64,000 bases of DNA from contig CAYWLG010000012.1 of assembly GCA_964459385.1 (NCBI GenBank), positions 31,693 through 95,692 on the forward strand, given 5' to 3'. Origin of the DNA: UBA6107 sp964459385. GTDB lineage: Bacteria; Chloroflexota; Anaerolineae; Anaerolineales; Anaerolineaceae. Every line of letters starts with the position of its first letter. The stretch's first letter is position 1. Made by a program: the position numbers and the translations under genes. Of the stretch, positions 50,094-58,933 are shown piece after piece. The notes below the pieces were generated by a model that did no database searches, had not been told where the DNA came from, and worked only from the letters and a program-made list of their open reading frames with translations.

Positions 50094-51310
50094 ACAAGAC
50101 CTGGTTGATCTTTCGCAATGAATACCTGAAACACGTGCGCACCAAGCGCTTTATTTTTGCGGTGCTCAGCATGCCTTTCTTCATCGCTTTCATCGCATTG
50201 GTGGGCTTTCTGGCCGTCTGGCTGCAATACGATAAAGCCCCTGTGGGTTACGTGGATGCCAAGAATATCCTGCCCAATCACGAAGCTGTTCCGATAGAAG
50301 GAAAGCCGATATTCCCGCCGGTGGAGTTCATTCGCTACAACAACGCCGATACAGCCAAAATGGCGCTTGAAAATGGACAGATTCAGGCTTACTTCGTTAT
50401 CAGCGATAATTACCTTTCGAATGGTGCTGTTGACTTGGTCAAAGGGGACAAGACCGGTTCAAACATCAACGATGATATTGCCAGTTTTCTCAAATACAAC
50501 CTTTTGATCGGTAAACCCGAAGCAGTCATCAACCGGCTCAGCAATGGCACTGACCTGATCATTCGCTCAGCCGATGGCTCACGCGAGCTGGCAGCCAATA
50601 ACTGGTTGATGATTATGCTGCCCTTCCTGTCCGGCCTTCTCTTCATCATCGCCGTCAATATCAGCGGTAGCTATTTGCTGCAGGCGGTCGTCGAAGAAAA
50701 AGAGAACCGCACCATGGAAATTTTGATCACATCGGTCTCCCCCAACCAGTTGATGACTGGCAAGGTGATCGGCAACCTGTTGGTGGGGCTGACCGAGCTC
50801 TTTCTGTGGATGCTGATCGCCCTGTTGGCGCTGCAGTTTGTGCCGCAGGTGATACCGCTCGGGCAATCGCTCAACGTTGACCCCGGCCTGATACTCATCA
50901 TGTTGGGTACCTTCCTGCCCGCCTTCGTGATGATTGCGGCAGCGATGGGTGCCGTGGGAGCAACCGCCACTGAATTGCGTGAAGCACAGCAAATTGCCGG
51001 GCTTTTCACGCTGCCTATTGTGGTTCCGTTCTGGTTCGTGACCCCGATCATGTTCAACCCCAACGGCGCCTTGGCCGTGGGCATGAGCATATTCCCCCTT
51101 ACCGCCCCCATCGCCCTGCCGTTGCGTGCGGTCTTCACCACCGTTCCTTTCTGGCAGACCGCACTGACCATCGTTGTGCTTTGTACCCTGGCCGCGTTTT
51201 CAGTGTGGCTGGCCGGGCGCGTTTTCCATCTGGGTATGCTGCGTTATGGCAAAAAGATCGCGCTCAAAGAAGTGTTTCAGAAACAACCCGTTCAGGCAGG
51301 TAAAGCATGA
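50090..51310 (+). CDS. ABC-2 exporter permease 1 (NatB-like)
   Basis: A 406-residue permease with one N-terminal helix, a large exported loop (about 50-170) and five to six C-terminal helices. EEKENRTMEILITSVSPNQLMTGKVIGN is the ABC-2/NatB hallmark. It is translated by ATGA overlap with the ATPase and overlaps the second permease the same way. Its first residues (MNKTWLIFRNE) are nearly the same as those of permease 2, so the pair came from duplication. Confidence 0.87.
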   Translation: MNKTWLIFRNEYLKHVRTKRFIFAVLSMPFFIAFIALVGFLAVWLQYDKAPVGYVDAKNILPNHEAVPIEGKPIFPPVEFIRYNNADTAKMALENGQIQAYFVISDNYLSNGAVDLVKGDKTGSNINDDIASFLKYNLLIGKPEAVINRLSNGTDLIIRSADGSRELAANNWLMIMLPFLSGLLFIIAVNISGSYLLQAVVEEKENRTMEILITSVSPNQLMTGKVIGNLLVGLTELFLWMLIALLALQFVPQVIPLGQSLNVDPGLILIMLGTFLPAFVMIAAAMGAVGATATELREAQQIAGLFTLPIVVPFWFVTPIMFNPNGALAVGMSIFPLTAPIALPLRAVFTTVPFWQTALTIVVLCTLAAFSVWLAGRVFHLGMLRYGKKIALKEVFQKQPVQAGKA

Positions 51311-52548
51311 ACAAGACCTGGCTCGTTTTTCGCAATGAACTGATCACCGTGGTCACCCGCAAATCGTTTTTGATCACGCTTTTCCTTTTCCCAATCATCG
51401 GACTGGTGATCACCCTCGTCATCGGCGGGCTGCAAAAAAACAGCGGCGGTGATGCTGCGAGCATATTCAATCAGTTGATGATGCCCTCCGTGCAAAACAC
51501 TCTGGAAGGATTTGTGGATCAGAGCGGCCTCGTTAAAGGCATTCCCGAAGGATATGAGACCCGCCTGGCCCGCTATGATTCTGAAGAAGCTGCCAAAGCC
51601 GCTCTGACGGATGGCGAGATCTCTGCCTACTACATCATCACGGCCAATTATCTGGACAGCGGTAAGGTGATCTACGTGCGTCCCGATTTCAATCCACTGG
51701 GCGGCTCGATCCAGTCCTCTTCCATTGATGCGCTGCTGGCCTATAACCTGACCGGTGGGGATATGAACCTTTACTACAGGGTGCAGAACCCGCTTAATGC
51801 CAACACGTCTACCATCAACACGACCGCACCCGAAAGAGACCAGAGCAATCCGCTGACCTTTATTTTGCCCTACATCATCGCCTTTCTGTTTTACATCGTT
51901 ATTCTCACTTCGGCTTCACTGCTGCTCAACAGCATCTCCAGCGAGAAGACGAATAGGGTGATGGAAGTGTTGATGACCTCGATCACGCCGCGGCAAATGC
52001 TGAGCGGAAAGATCGTGGCGCTCGGCATGGCCGGCCTGCTGCAAACAGTGGTATGGTTCGGCTCCACCTTTGCCATTTTGCGTTTCTCTGGCAAAAACTA
52101 TGCGCTGGCTGATGCCTTTCAACTGCCGATCGGCATTTTCTTTTGGGGCATTCTCTTCTTCGTATTTGGCTACGCCATCTATGCCAGCCTCATGGCGGGT
52201 ATAGGGGCACTGGTGCCCGGCATGCGGGAAGCCTCGCAGTTGACCACCATCGTCGTGATCCCCATGATCGTGCCGTTGATGTTCATCTCCACGCTGATCC
52301 AAACGCCCAATGCCGCCCTTTCTGTGGTGTTAAGCCTCTTCCCGCTCACCTCGCCGGTGGCCATGATGTGCAGGCTGTCGGCAACCCAGGTGCCTATCTG
52401 GCAAACGCTGATCGCGCTGGCTTTGCTCGTCCTGACAGCGTTCTACTTTGTTCATATCGTTTCCGGGCTTTTCCGCGAGCAAAACCTGCTGGCCGGCAAT
52501 GCGGCCAAACCCAAAGATTTTCTACGCGCCTTTTTCGGCAAAGTGTAG
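51307..52548 (+). CDS. ABC-2 exporter permease 2 (NatB-like)
   Basis: A 413-residue paralogue of the preceding permease with the same layout: MNKTWLVFRNE start, long exported loop, then SSEKTNRVMEVLMTSITPRQMLSGKIVALG and about six helices. It probably pairs with permease 1 as a heterodimer with the ATPase. The substrate is unknown. Confidence 0.87.
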   Translation: MNKTWLVFRNELITVVTRKSFLITLFLFPIIGLVITLVIGGLQKNSGGDAASIFNQLMMPSVQNTLEGFVDQSGLVKGIPEGYETRLARYDSEEAAKAALTDGEISAYYIITANYLDSGKVIYVRPDFNPLGGSIQSSSIDALLAYNLTGGDMNLYYRVQNPLNANTSTINTTAPERDQSNPLTFILPYIIAFLFYIVILTSASLLLNSISSEKTNRVMEVLMTSITPRQMLSGKIVALGMAGLLQTVVWFGSTFAILRFSGKNYALADAFQLPIGIFFWGILFFVFGYAIYASLMAGIGALVPGMREASQLTTIVVIPMIVPLMFISTLIQTPNAALSVVLSLFPLTSPVAMMCRLSATQVPIWQTLIALALLVLTAFYFVHIVSGLFREQNLLAGNAAKPKDFLRAFFGKV

Positions 52549-52553
52549 AGCCA

Positions 52554-52590
52554 AAGAGAAGTCCTCACTTGAGGACTTCTCTTCATTTTC
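52554..52590 (+). terminator. Terminator of the exporter operon
   Basis: AAGAGAAGTCCTCA (52554-52567) pairs with TGAGGACTTCTCTT (52570-52583), followed by CATTTT. Confidence 0.85.
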
Positions 52591-52612
52591 CAACTGTAAA
52601 ACACCCAAATGA

Positions 52613-52649
52613 TTGCAATATCCATCATTTTCCGCTAAACTCAACCCAT
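52613..52649 (+). promoter_or_regulatory. Promoter of the DUF429 gene (leaderless type)
   Basis: TTGCAA (52613-52618), a 17-nt spacer and TAAACT (52636-52641), ending 8 nt before the ATG at 52650. Confidence 0.65.
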
Positions 52650-53423
52650 ATGGAGATCAAGGGCGATATTTTTGTCGGCATTGAATTAAGCGGTCAGCGC
52701 AAGGGGTTTACCTGTGCCATTCTGGATAACGCCCTGCGCATCCTTTTTACCGGGAGCATGACCCCGCTGGAATGGCAATCTACCCTAGATGCCTGCGACA
52801 AAGTGGTCGCTGCCATCAACTCCCCCCTCACCCTGAACCACGGCTATATGGCCGATGCCGAATATCGTCAGCAGTTGGAGCCCGTTCCGGCACGCAGCCG
52901 TTACACAGATATGCGTGTCTGTGAATATGAGCTGATTGCCCGTGGGCTTTCCCCCACACGCACGCCGCACAGCGCGGCAAAATTTTCCAGTTCGCTGCAA
53001 AAAGCGCTCAAGTTTTCTTCCGAAATGGGCATGAACGGTTTCCAATACTGGCCTTTCCCCAATGCCAGCCGTCAGATGCTCGAAACCAACGCCGACGCCT
53101 GTTACTGGTCCATGCTTGGCATCAGACCTTTTGCCGCCAACAGCCTCGAAGGGCGCATCCAGCGCCAGTTAGCCTTGCAGGTGCGGCGGGTGCCGGTGAA
53201 AGACACGATGATCTTTTTTGAAGAGGTCACCCGCCACCGTTTGCTGACCGGGAAATTACCCGACGAAATGATCCTCTCCACCCCGGTGTTAAATGCCTTG
53301 GCAGCCGCCTATACAGCCTGGGTGGTGGTCAACCGCCCCGGCGAATCGGCCCAGTTAGGCGAAGCAGATGAAGGGTACCTCTTTTTGCCCTGCAAACCCG
53401 CCGACCAGGATAATTCGGAGTAA
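52650..53423 (+). CDS. DUF429-type predicted RNase H-fold protein
   Basis: A 257-residue soluble protein. VGIELSGQRKGFTCAIL at the start and VVAAINSPLTL, then RVCEYELIARG, follow the DUF429 pattern (predicted nuclease with an RNase H-like fold; first Asp/Glu on strand 1, second acidic region on strand 4). In many members the first motif has Asp and here it reads GIELS with Glu. The true start is 52650; the longer frame upstream re-reads the permease gene. Function is unknown. Confidence 0.65.
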   Translation: MEIKGDIFVGIELSGQRKGFTCAILDNALRILFTGSMTPLEWQSTLDACDKVVAAINSPLTLNHGYMADAEYRQQLEPVPARSRYTDMRVCEYELIARGLSPTRTPHSAAKFSSSLQKALKFSSEMGMNGFQYWPFPNASRQMLETNADACYWSMLGIRPFAANSLEGRIQRQLALQVRRVPVKDTMIFFEEVTRHRLLTGKLPDEMILSTPVLNALAAAYTAWVVVNRPGESAQLGEADEGYLFLPCKPADQDNSE

Positions 53424-53444
53424 TTGGTACCTATTTTTTTATTT

Positions 53445-53473
53445 TTGTGTTAATATGAGTAATTAGATAAAAT
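53445..53473 (+). promoter_or_regulatory. Promoter of the UbiA-family gene
   Basis: TTGTGT (53445-53450), a 17-nt spacer and TAAAAT (53468-53473). Confidence 0.55.
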
Positions 53474-53495
53474 TACTTTAGGTTAGGTGATCCGT

Positions 53496-54542
53496 ATGAA
53501 TTTTCAAATGTGGCTCAAAGCCATCAAAATCATCCCGCGCATCAGCAAAGAAGAATGGGACCAACTGGACGTCGTTTCACGCTGGTTGATCTTGACCCGT
53601 GCGGCTGTACTGGTGATGACCCTCACCTCGGCGATCATTGGCGGGCTGCTCACCGTCATCGCAGGCGGCGGGTTGTTTCACGGCGGGCGTTTTGCCCTGC
53701 TCATCATCGGGCTGGTCTTTGCCCATGCCACCAACAACCTGGTGAATGACTATACAGATTACAAAAAGGGTGTCGACAAGAACAACTATTTCCGCACCCA
53801 ATACGGCCCACAGGCGCTCGACAGCGGCCTGCTGACCGAAAAGCAGTTCATGGGCTATGCCGCTTTCACCGGTGGAATTGCCGCGCTGGCAGGGATCATC
53901 CTCATTGCCACCCAGGCAACCTCCACGCCGGGCAATCCGTGGGTAACCCTGGGGCTCATGGCGGCCGGTGCCATCTTCGTGCTCTTTTATACCTGGCCGC
54001 TCAAATACATCGGCCTGGGTGAATTGACCGTCTTTCTCGTTTGGGGGCCTCTCATGATCGCCGGTGGATTCTACGCCATCAGCGGTGTGTGGAGCTGGGG
54101 GGCCGTGGCTGCTAGCATCCCCTATTCTCTGGCCACCGTGACGGTAATCTTCGGCAAACACATCGACAAACGCGCAGAAGATAAAGAGAAGCATATTTAC
54201 ACGGTGCCGGTACTGCTTGGCGAGACCATCAGCCGTTACATCATCCTCAGTTTGATCGCCTTGCAGTATATTTTGCCGGTGGTCTTCATCTTTTTGGTGC
54301 CGCGCTATTTTTCCTGGCCGATTCTACTGGTCTTCCTCACCCCACTCTTGTTAAAAAAGCAGGAACGCCAGATGATCTGGAACATTCTCAGCCACCCGCG
54401 CCCCAGCGAGCCGCCGGCCGATGCCAAAGACATGTGGCCGCTCTGGAATGTGGCCGCTGCCATGATCCATACGCGCCTCTACGGCGGTATCTTTGCCCTG
54501 GCCATGATCTTGCAGACCATTTTCTGGCCGCTGATCCACTAA
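53496..54542 (+). CDS. UbiA-family prenyltransferase
   Basis: A 348-residue membrane enzyme with about eight helices. The first Asp-rich motif is NLVNDYTDYKKG, and the second region is KHIDKRAEDKEKH. Family members attach isoprenoid chains to aromatic acceptors such as dihydroxynaphthoate (menaquinone), homogentisate or tetrapyrroles. No other quinone gene is nearby, so the product cannot be named. ATG 53496 has AGGTGA upstream; a GTG at 53487 lies within that site. Confidence 0.82.
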   Translation: MNFQMWLKAIKIIPRISKEEWDQLDVVSRWLILTRAAVLVMTLTSAIIGGLLTVIAGGGLFHGGRFALLIIGLVFAHATNNLVNDYTDYKKGVDKNNYFRTQYGPQALDSGLLTEKQFMGYAAFTGGIAALAGIILIATQATSTPGNPWVTLGLMAAGAIFVLFYTWPLKYIGLGELTVFLVWGPLMIAGGFYAISGVWSWGAVAASIPYSLATVTVIFGKHIDKRAEDKEKHIYTVPVLLGETISRYIILSLIALQYILPVVFIFLVPRYFSWPILLVFLTPLLLKKQERQMIWNILSHPRPSEPPADAKDMWPLWNVAAAMIHTRLYGGIFALAMILQTIFWPLIH

Positions 54543-54553
54543 GTAAATTACCC

Positions 54554-54590
54554 AAAACGGAGTTGAGTAAAATCGACTCCGTTTTTATTT
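54554..54590 (+). terminator. Terminator of the UbiA-family gene
   Basis: AAAACGGAGT (54554-54563) pairs with ACTCCGTTTT (54576-54585), followed by TATTT. Confidence 0.85.
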
Positions 54591-54609
54591 CCGCATTAAG
54601 AACCGGTTT

Positions 54610-54618
54610 TGGTATAAT
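54610..54618 (+). promoter_or_regulatory. Extended -10 promoter of the serS leader
   Basis: TGGTATAAT, with TATAAT at 54613-54618. The -35 is poor. Confidence 0.6.
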
Positions 54619-54624
54619 CTATCT

Positions 54625-54875
54625 ATCAAAGAGCCAACCCGCAGATCAATTCTTGTGGACTTTTTCAGAAAGCCGGTGGACGATGCGAACCGGCAAAGGC
54701 CTAAAGAACTTCCACCTGCGGTCGCCCATCCGGGCGGGCTGCCTTCGCAGAGACGAACGTCATAAGAAGGCCGGGAACGCCCGTTACAGCCAAAAGAAGG
54801 CCCTCCATTGTGAAGGGTGAAAGCAGGTGGCACCACGAGCGCGCCCCTCGTCCTGCGCAGGATTGGGGGCGTTAA
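54625..54875 (+). promoter_or_regulatory. T-box riboswitch (probable tRNA-Ser sensor) upstream of serS
   Basis: The leader carries the T-box AGGTGGCACCACGA (54825-54838) followed by a hairpin region, GCGCCCC (54841-54847) against GGGGCG (54866-54871) with an inner TCCTGCGCAGGA stem, as the terminator/antiterminator switch. A UCC triplet followed by ACC (54711-54713) sits in the same context as UGG-ACC in the trpB2 leader and fits a Ser specifier. The T-run after the switch is weak (TTAATATTT). Confidence 0.85.
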
Positions 54876-54896
54876 TATTTATAACGAGGTGCAACC

Positions 54897-56165
54897 ATGT
54901 TTGATATCGCTTTACTCCGTGAACAACCTGATCTGGTCAAAAAATCACTGCAAGACCGGCAAATGGACCCTGCCCCGGTGGATGAAGTGCTGGCGTTGGA
55001 TAGCGAGCGCCGCTCTCTGCTCACACGTGTAGAGACCCTCAAAGCCGAGCGCAACACCGTTTCCAAAGCCATCAGCCAGACCAAAGATGCGGCCGAACGT
55101 CAGCAGAAGATCGAGGCCATGCGTCAGGTGGGCGAAGACATCGCCAAACTGGACGACGAGGTGCGCAAGGTGGAAGAACGCCTTAACTACCTGATCTCCT
55201 CCATCCCCAACCTGCCCGACCCCAGCACCCCCTACGGCAAAGACGACAGCGAGAACATCGTGGTGCGTGTGGAGGGCAAGCAAAAAGAGTTCGCCTTCAA
55301 ACCGTTGCCGCACTGGGAACTGGGTAGCCAACTGGGCATCATTGATTTTGACCGCGGCGTCAAACTGACCGGCTCGCGCTTTTACATTCTGAACGGCGCC
55401 GGTGCGCGTCTGGAACGTGCCCTCATCGCCTGGATGCTCGACCTGCACGCCCGCCAGGGATATGAAGAACGCTACACGCCCTTCATGGTCAAGGCCGAAA
55501 CGCTCTATTCCTCCGGCCAGTTACCCAAGTTTGTGGATAACCTGTATCACGATGCTGAAGAAGACCTGTGGATGGTGCCTACCGCCGAGGTGCCCCTGAC
55601 CGGTATGTATAAAGACGAGGTGCTTGATGAAGGCACCCTGCCACAGCGCTTTACCGCCTACACCCCATGCTTCAGGCGTGAGAAAATGTCTGCCGGGCGT
55701 GATGTACGCGGCATCAAACGCGGCCATCAGTTCGACAAGGTAGAGATGTATATCTACTGCAAACCTGAAGAGTCAGACGCCGAACTGGAAAAGATGCTCA
55801 AAGACGCTGAGGATACCTGCAAAGGGCTGGGGCTGACCTATCGCATCAAACGCCTGTGCAGTGGTGACCTGGGCTTCAACGCCCGCATTACCTATGACGT
55901 AGAAGTTTGGGCACCGGGTTGCGACGAATGGCTTGAGGTCTCCTCCGTTTCGAATGTGGGCGATTTTCAGGCCCGCCGTGCCAATATCAAATTCAAACCT
56001 GCCGATGGCAGCAAGCCGCGCCTGCTGCACACCCTTAACGGTTCAGGTCTGGGCCTGCCGCGCACCTTCATCGCCGTGCTCGAAAATTACCAGCAGGCCG
56101 ATGGCAGCATCGTGGTGCCCGAAGTCCTGCGTCCGTGGATGGGCGGCATTGAAGTGATCAAATAG
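54897..56165 (+). CDS. serS: Seryl-tRNA synthetase
   Basis: A 422-residue class II synthetase. The N-terminal tRNA-binding coiled coil (about 30-105) is followed by the catalytic core: the motif 2 region FTAYTPCFRREKMSAGRDVRGIKRGHQFDKVEMY, and motif 3 with LNGSGLGLPRTFIAVLENYQ. GAGGTG precedes the ATG. It is controlled by its own T-box, consistent with a Ser tRNA sensor. Confidence 0.97.
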   Translation: MFDIALLREQPDLVKKSLQDRQMDPAPVDEVLALDSERRSLLTRVETLKAERNTVSKAISQTKDAAERQQKIEAMRQVGEDIAKLDDEVRKVEERLNYLISSIPNLPDPSTPYGKDDSENIVVRVEGKQKEFAFKPLPHWELGSQLGIIDFDRGVKLTGSRFYILNGAGARLERALIAWMLDLHARQGYEERYTPFMVKAETLYSSGQLPKFVDNLYHDAEEDLWMVPTAEVPLTGMYKDEVLDEGTLPQRFTAYTPCFRREKMSAGRDVRGIKRGHQFDKVEMYIYCKPEESDAELEKMLKDAEDTCKGLGLTYRIKRLCSGDLGFNARITYDVEVWAPGCDEWLEVSSVSNVGDFQARRANIKFKPADGSKPRLLHTLNGSGLGLPRTFIAVLENYQQADGSIVVPEVLRPWMGGIEVIK

Positions 56166-56183
56166 TTCTGTCGTTAGTTGACC

Positions 56184-56221
56184 AACACCCCGTCGAAAAA
56201 ACTCGGCGGGGTGTTTTATTT
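56184..56221 (+). terminator. Terminator of serS
   Basis: AACACCCCG (56184-56192) pairs with CGGGGTGTT (56207-56215), followed by TTATTTT. It overlaps the stop of convergent tilS. Confidence 0.85.
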
Positions 56222-57631
56222 TCTGGTCACATGCAGTTTTAGAATTTTGTGGGTTCGCTCATCCACAAGCGCGACCCGGGCGCGTTTGAGCCCCGGCACC
56301 CACAGGATCTCTTCCCCGCATCTAACAACCGGCCACTGCGCGCGAGCCGGCCGAAAAACTTTTTTATCGGTGAAAAGGTCGCCCAATTTAAGGGTGTGTT
56401 CTCCATTCCCCAGATAACTCAAACGATCCGCTGAATTCCCACTTGTCAGGCGCAGCCCTGCAGAGCATTTTTCGGCATCAACCAATGCCGTCCATTCGTC
56501 GGCCGCAAAAGACAGTCCACCTCTATCTACCCAGTTCGCTTCGATCTGCCAGTATTGGTTAAGAGGGGTGATGCCGGGGCAATTGAGTTCAATTTCCTGT
56601 CTGCCAGAGAGCAGCGGCAGTTCAGGGGAGAAATCTGCATCTGAGAGATACAGCGCCATTTGCGAGCAAGAAAACCGGTTCAGCCACATTCCATCCAGCA
56701 ATTGACAGGTACCGGAGCGCTTTAGGTCGTCCAAATAAGCAAGCGTCTTTTCGATCACTTCAAAGCCGATATCGCGCACATTCTGCTGTAATTCTGCCAC
56801 CCAGGTACGCAACAAACGGCGCCGCAGCGCCAGATCGAGCCGCTGAAAGGCCTTTTCAGCAAAGATCACATAGCCCTGCCCTTGCGAGCACCCTACATCC
56901 AGTCTTGCCATTTCAACAGCCTTCTCAAAAAAGGCATCCTCTGCGCCGGCAAGCTGGCTGAGCTGCCAGATATGTTCTACGCCCCGCTCGTTGAAGGTTC
57001 GCAGCAGCGGCATCAGTTCATGGCGGATGCGGTTGCGAAAATACTTCACATCCTGATTGGAAGCATCATAGCAGGCCTCGAGCGCATTCTCTGCGCAGTA
57101 CACTTCAATTTCCCGGCGCCAGACACCCAGAAGCGGGCGCACAATCGGGATCGTTTCAGAGAAAGTGGGCAAATAGCCACGGTAGGGCATGCCCTTAAGG
57201 CCAGAGAGCCCGGCGCCGCGCAAGAGGTGCATGAGCACGGTTTCAACCTGATCATCCGCCTGGTGGGCCACCGCCACGGCCTGAGCACCGGTTTCTTTTG
57301 CCGTGGCCAGCAAATATCGGTAACGCAAAATACGCGCGCTTTCTTCCACTGACAGCTTCTCTTTTTGGGCGAAGGCCATCACATCCAGGCGTGTTTCGCA
57401 AAAGGGCACATTCAAACTCTGGGCGAAACGGGCCACATATTCAGCTTCGGCGTCTGCCTCAGAGCGTAATTGATGGTTTACATGGGCAGCGATCAGCGAG
57501 TAACCCAGCGCGTGCAGCAGGTGCAGCAAGCACAGGCTGTCCGGTCCGCCGGAGACACCCACCAATAACGGGGTGTCTTTTTTTAGCGAACAGTCCTCTG
57601 AAAGCCGTTTCTCAATCTGAATGAGATCCAT
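56216..57631 (-). CDS. tilS: tRNA(Ile)-lysidine synthase
   Basis: A 471-residue enzyme that changes C34 of tRNA-Ile(CAU) to lysidine. The N-terminal PP-loop SGGPDS (27-32), HVNHQLRSEADAE and HQADDQVETVLMHLLRGAGLSGLKGM are typical, followed by TilS substrate-binding and C-terminal domains. The start at 57631 lies 6 nt after a TATAAT and has no Shine-Dalgarno. No hpt or ftsH gene is adjacent, unlike in many bacteria. Confidence 0.94.
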   Translation of the reverse strand: MDLIQIEKRLSEDCSLKKDTPLLVGVSGGPDSLCLLHLLHALGYSLIAAHVNHQLRSEADAEAEYVARFAQSLNVPFCETRLDVMAFAQKEKLSVEESARILRYRYLLATAKETGAQAVAVAHQADDQVETVLMHLLRGAGLSGLKGMPYRGYLPTFSETIPIVRPLLGVWRREIEVYCAENALEACYDASNQDVKYFRNRIRHELMPLLRTFNERGVEHIWQLSQLAGAEDAFFEKAVEMARLDVGCSQGQGYVIFAEKAFQRLDLALRRRLLRTWVAELQQNVRDIGFEVIEKTLAYLDDLKRSGTCQLLDGMWLNRFSCSQMALYLSDADFSPELPLLSGRQEIELNCPGITPLNQYWQIEANWVDRGGLSFAADEWTALVDAEKCSAGLRLTSGNSADRLSYLGNGEHTLKLGDLFTDKKVFRPARAQWPVVRCGEEILWVPGLKRARVALVDERTHKILKLHVTRK

Positions 57632-57643
57632 AGGCCGATTATA
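57632..57643 (-). promoter_or_regulatory. -10 box of a probable leaderless transcript (tilS)
   Basis: An extended -10 TGCTATAAT on the minus strand, TATAAT at 57643-57638, ends 6 nt before the ATG at 57631. Confidence 0.65.
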
Positions 57644-57684
57644 GCATTATCGATAAAGGCCTCATTTCTTTATCATAGTTTTAC

Positions 57685-57713
57685 TTGCGTGTGGCTTTTA
57701 ATTATGCTAGACT
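57685..57713 (+). promoter_or_regulatory. Promoter of the receiver-CpaE fusion gene
   Basis: TTGCGT (57685-57690), a 17-nt spacer and TAGACT (57708-57713), with TGC before the -10. Confidence 0.7.
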
Positions 57714-57736
57714 TTGACTATACAGACAGGTGAGCG

Positions 57737-58900
57737 ATGGCAGAAAAAATATTAATTGTGGATGATGACGTTGAAACCCTACGACTTGTAGGCTTAATGC
57801 TGCAACGACAAGGGTATGAAATTGCCTCTGCCTCCAATGGCGCTCAGGCGATTTCGATGGCGCAGCGCGAACAGCCTGATTTGATCGTGCTGGACGTGAT
57901 GATGCCCGATATGGACGGCTACCAGGTCACCAGCACCCTGCGTCAGATGCCCGCCACCGCCCTCACCCCCATTTTGATGTTCACTGCCAAAAGCCAGGTG
58001 GATGACAAGGTTGCCGGATACGATGCCGGTGTGGATGATTATCTGACCAAACCCGTTCACCCCGCCGAACTCGTCGCCCATATTAAGGCCCTGCTTACCC
58101 GCTCACGTGCCCGCAACGCAGTTTCTGCGCCGCAGGCGCCTGCCAATCAGAGTCATCTAGTGGGTGTTTTGGCCTCCCGCGGCGGTTTGGGCGTCTCTTC
58201 CTGTGCGCTTAACCTGGCGACAAGTTATTCACAAACCTATAAGACGCCCGTTTATGCGGTTGAAATGCGTCCCGGTCAAGGCACCTGGGCACTGGAAATG
58301 GGTTTCAATAACCAAAACGGTCTTTCCACTTTGTTACAGCATCCGGTAAATGAGATCACGCCCAGCCTGGTCGAATCGGCTTTTGTCAACACCAGCTATG
58401 GGGTCAAGGTACTGTTGGCTCCCTCTGAAGTAAAAAACCTCGATTTCAGCGATCTGGGCACAAAACTGGTAGCCATCGTAAAAGCGCTTGTGAATGTTCA
58501 AGGGATCGTGTTCCTGGATATTGGTACCAACTTCATTCCCGGTTTTGAAAACATCTGCCAGAACTTGCATGAGCTTATTATTCTAACTGAACCGCAGTTA
58601 ATTTCGGTCAGACGGACGAAAAATTTCTTGAATGAGCTTAATGCGGCCAATCTGATGGCCGCCAAATCGGTCAATCTGGTGATCTATAATCGCGTTCGTG
58701 CCGACATTCAAATGAATTCGATGCAGGTCAGTGAAGAGTTGGAGGGCATGCCGGTAAGTTTGCTCATTCCGCCCGCCCCTGAGATGGCCAACCAGGCTGC
58801 ACAGCGCCATTTGCCGATGATCCAACTTCAACCCGACAGTCTGGTCAGTCAGCAGTTCAGTCGTCTGGCCGAAATCATCCACGATCACACAAACATCTAA
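57737..58900 (+). CDS. Response-regulator receiver fused to CpaE/MinD-like domain
   Basis: A 387-residue protein. Residues 1-120 are a full receiver domain: acidic pair DDD (9-11), phosphorylation site D53 (IVLDVMMPD), T83 region and K105 (DYLTKP). After a short linker a MinD/ParA-like fold starts at LVGVLASRGGLGVSS (141-155), where the deviant Walker A KGGVGKT has become RGGLGVSS and lacks both lysines. This matches CpaE/TadZ proteins, which place pilus machines at the pole. No tad/cpa pilus genes are in view. AGGTGAG precedes the ATG. Confidence 0.85.
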   Translation: MAEKILIVDDDVETLRLVGLMLQRQGYEIASASNGAQAISMAQREQPDLIVLDVMMPDMDGYQVTSTLRQMPATALTPILMFTAKSQVDDKVAGYDAGVDDYLTKPVHPAELVAHIKALLTRSRARNAVSAPQAPANQSHLVGVLASRGGLGVSSCALNLATSYSQTYKTPVYAVEMRPGQGTWALEMGFNNQNGLSTLLQHPVNEITPSLVESAFVNTSYGVKVLLAPSEVKNLDFSDLGTKLVAIVKALVNVQGIVFLDIGTNFIPGFENICQNLHELIILTEPQLISVRRTKNFLNELNAANLMAAKSVNLVIYNRVRADIQMNSMQVSEELEGMPVSLLIPPAPEMANQAAQRHLPMIQLQPDSLVSQQFSRLAEIIHDHTNI

Positions 58901-58906
58901 CCACTA

Positions 58907-58933
58907 AAAAACCTCCGCAACGGAGGTTTTTTT
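58907..58933. terminator. Terminator between convergent genes
   Basis: AAAAACCTCCG (58907-58917) pairs with CGGAGGTTTTT (58921-58931). A- and T-runs on the two sides let it work in both directions. Confidence 0.88.
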
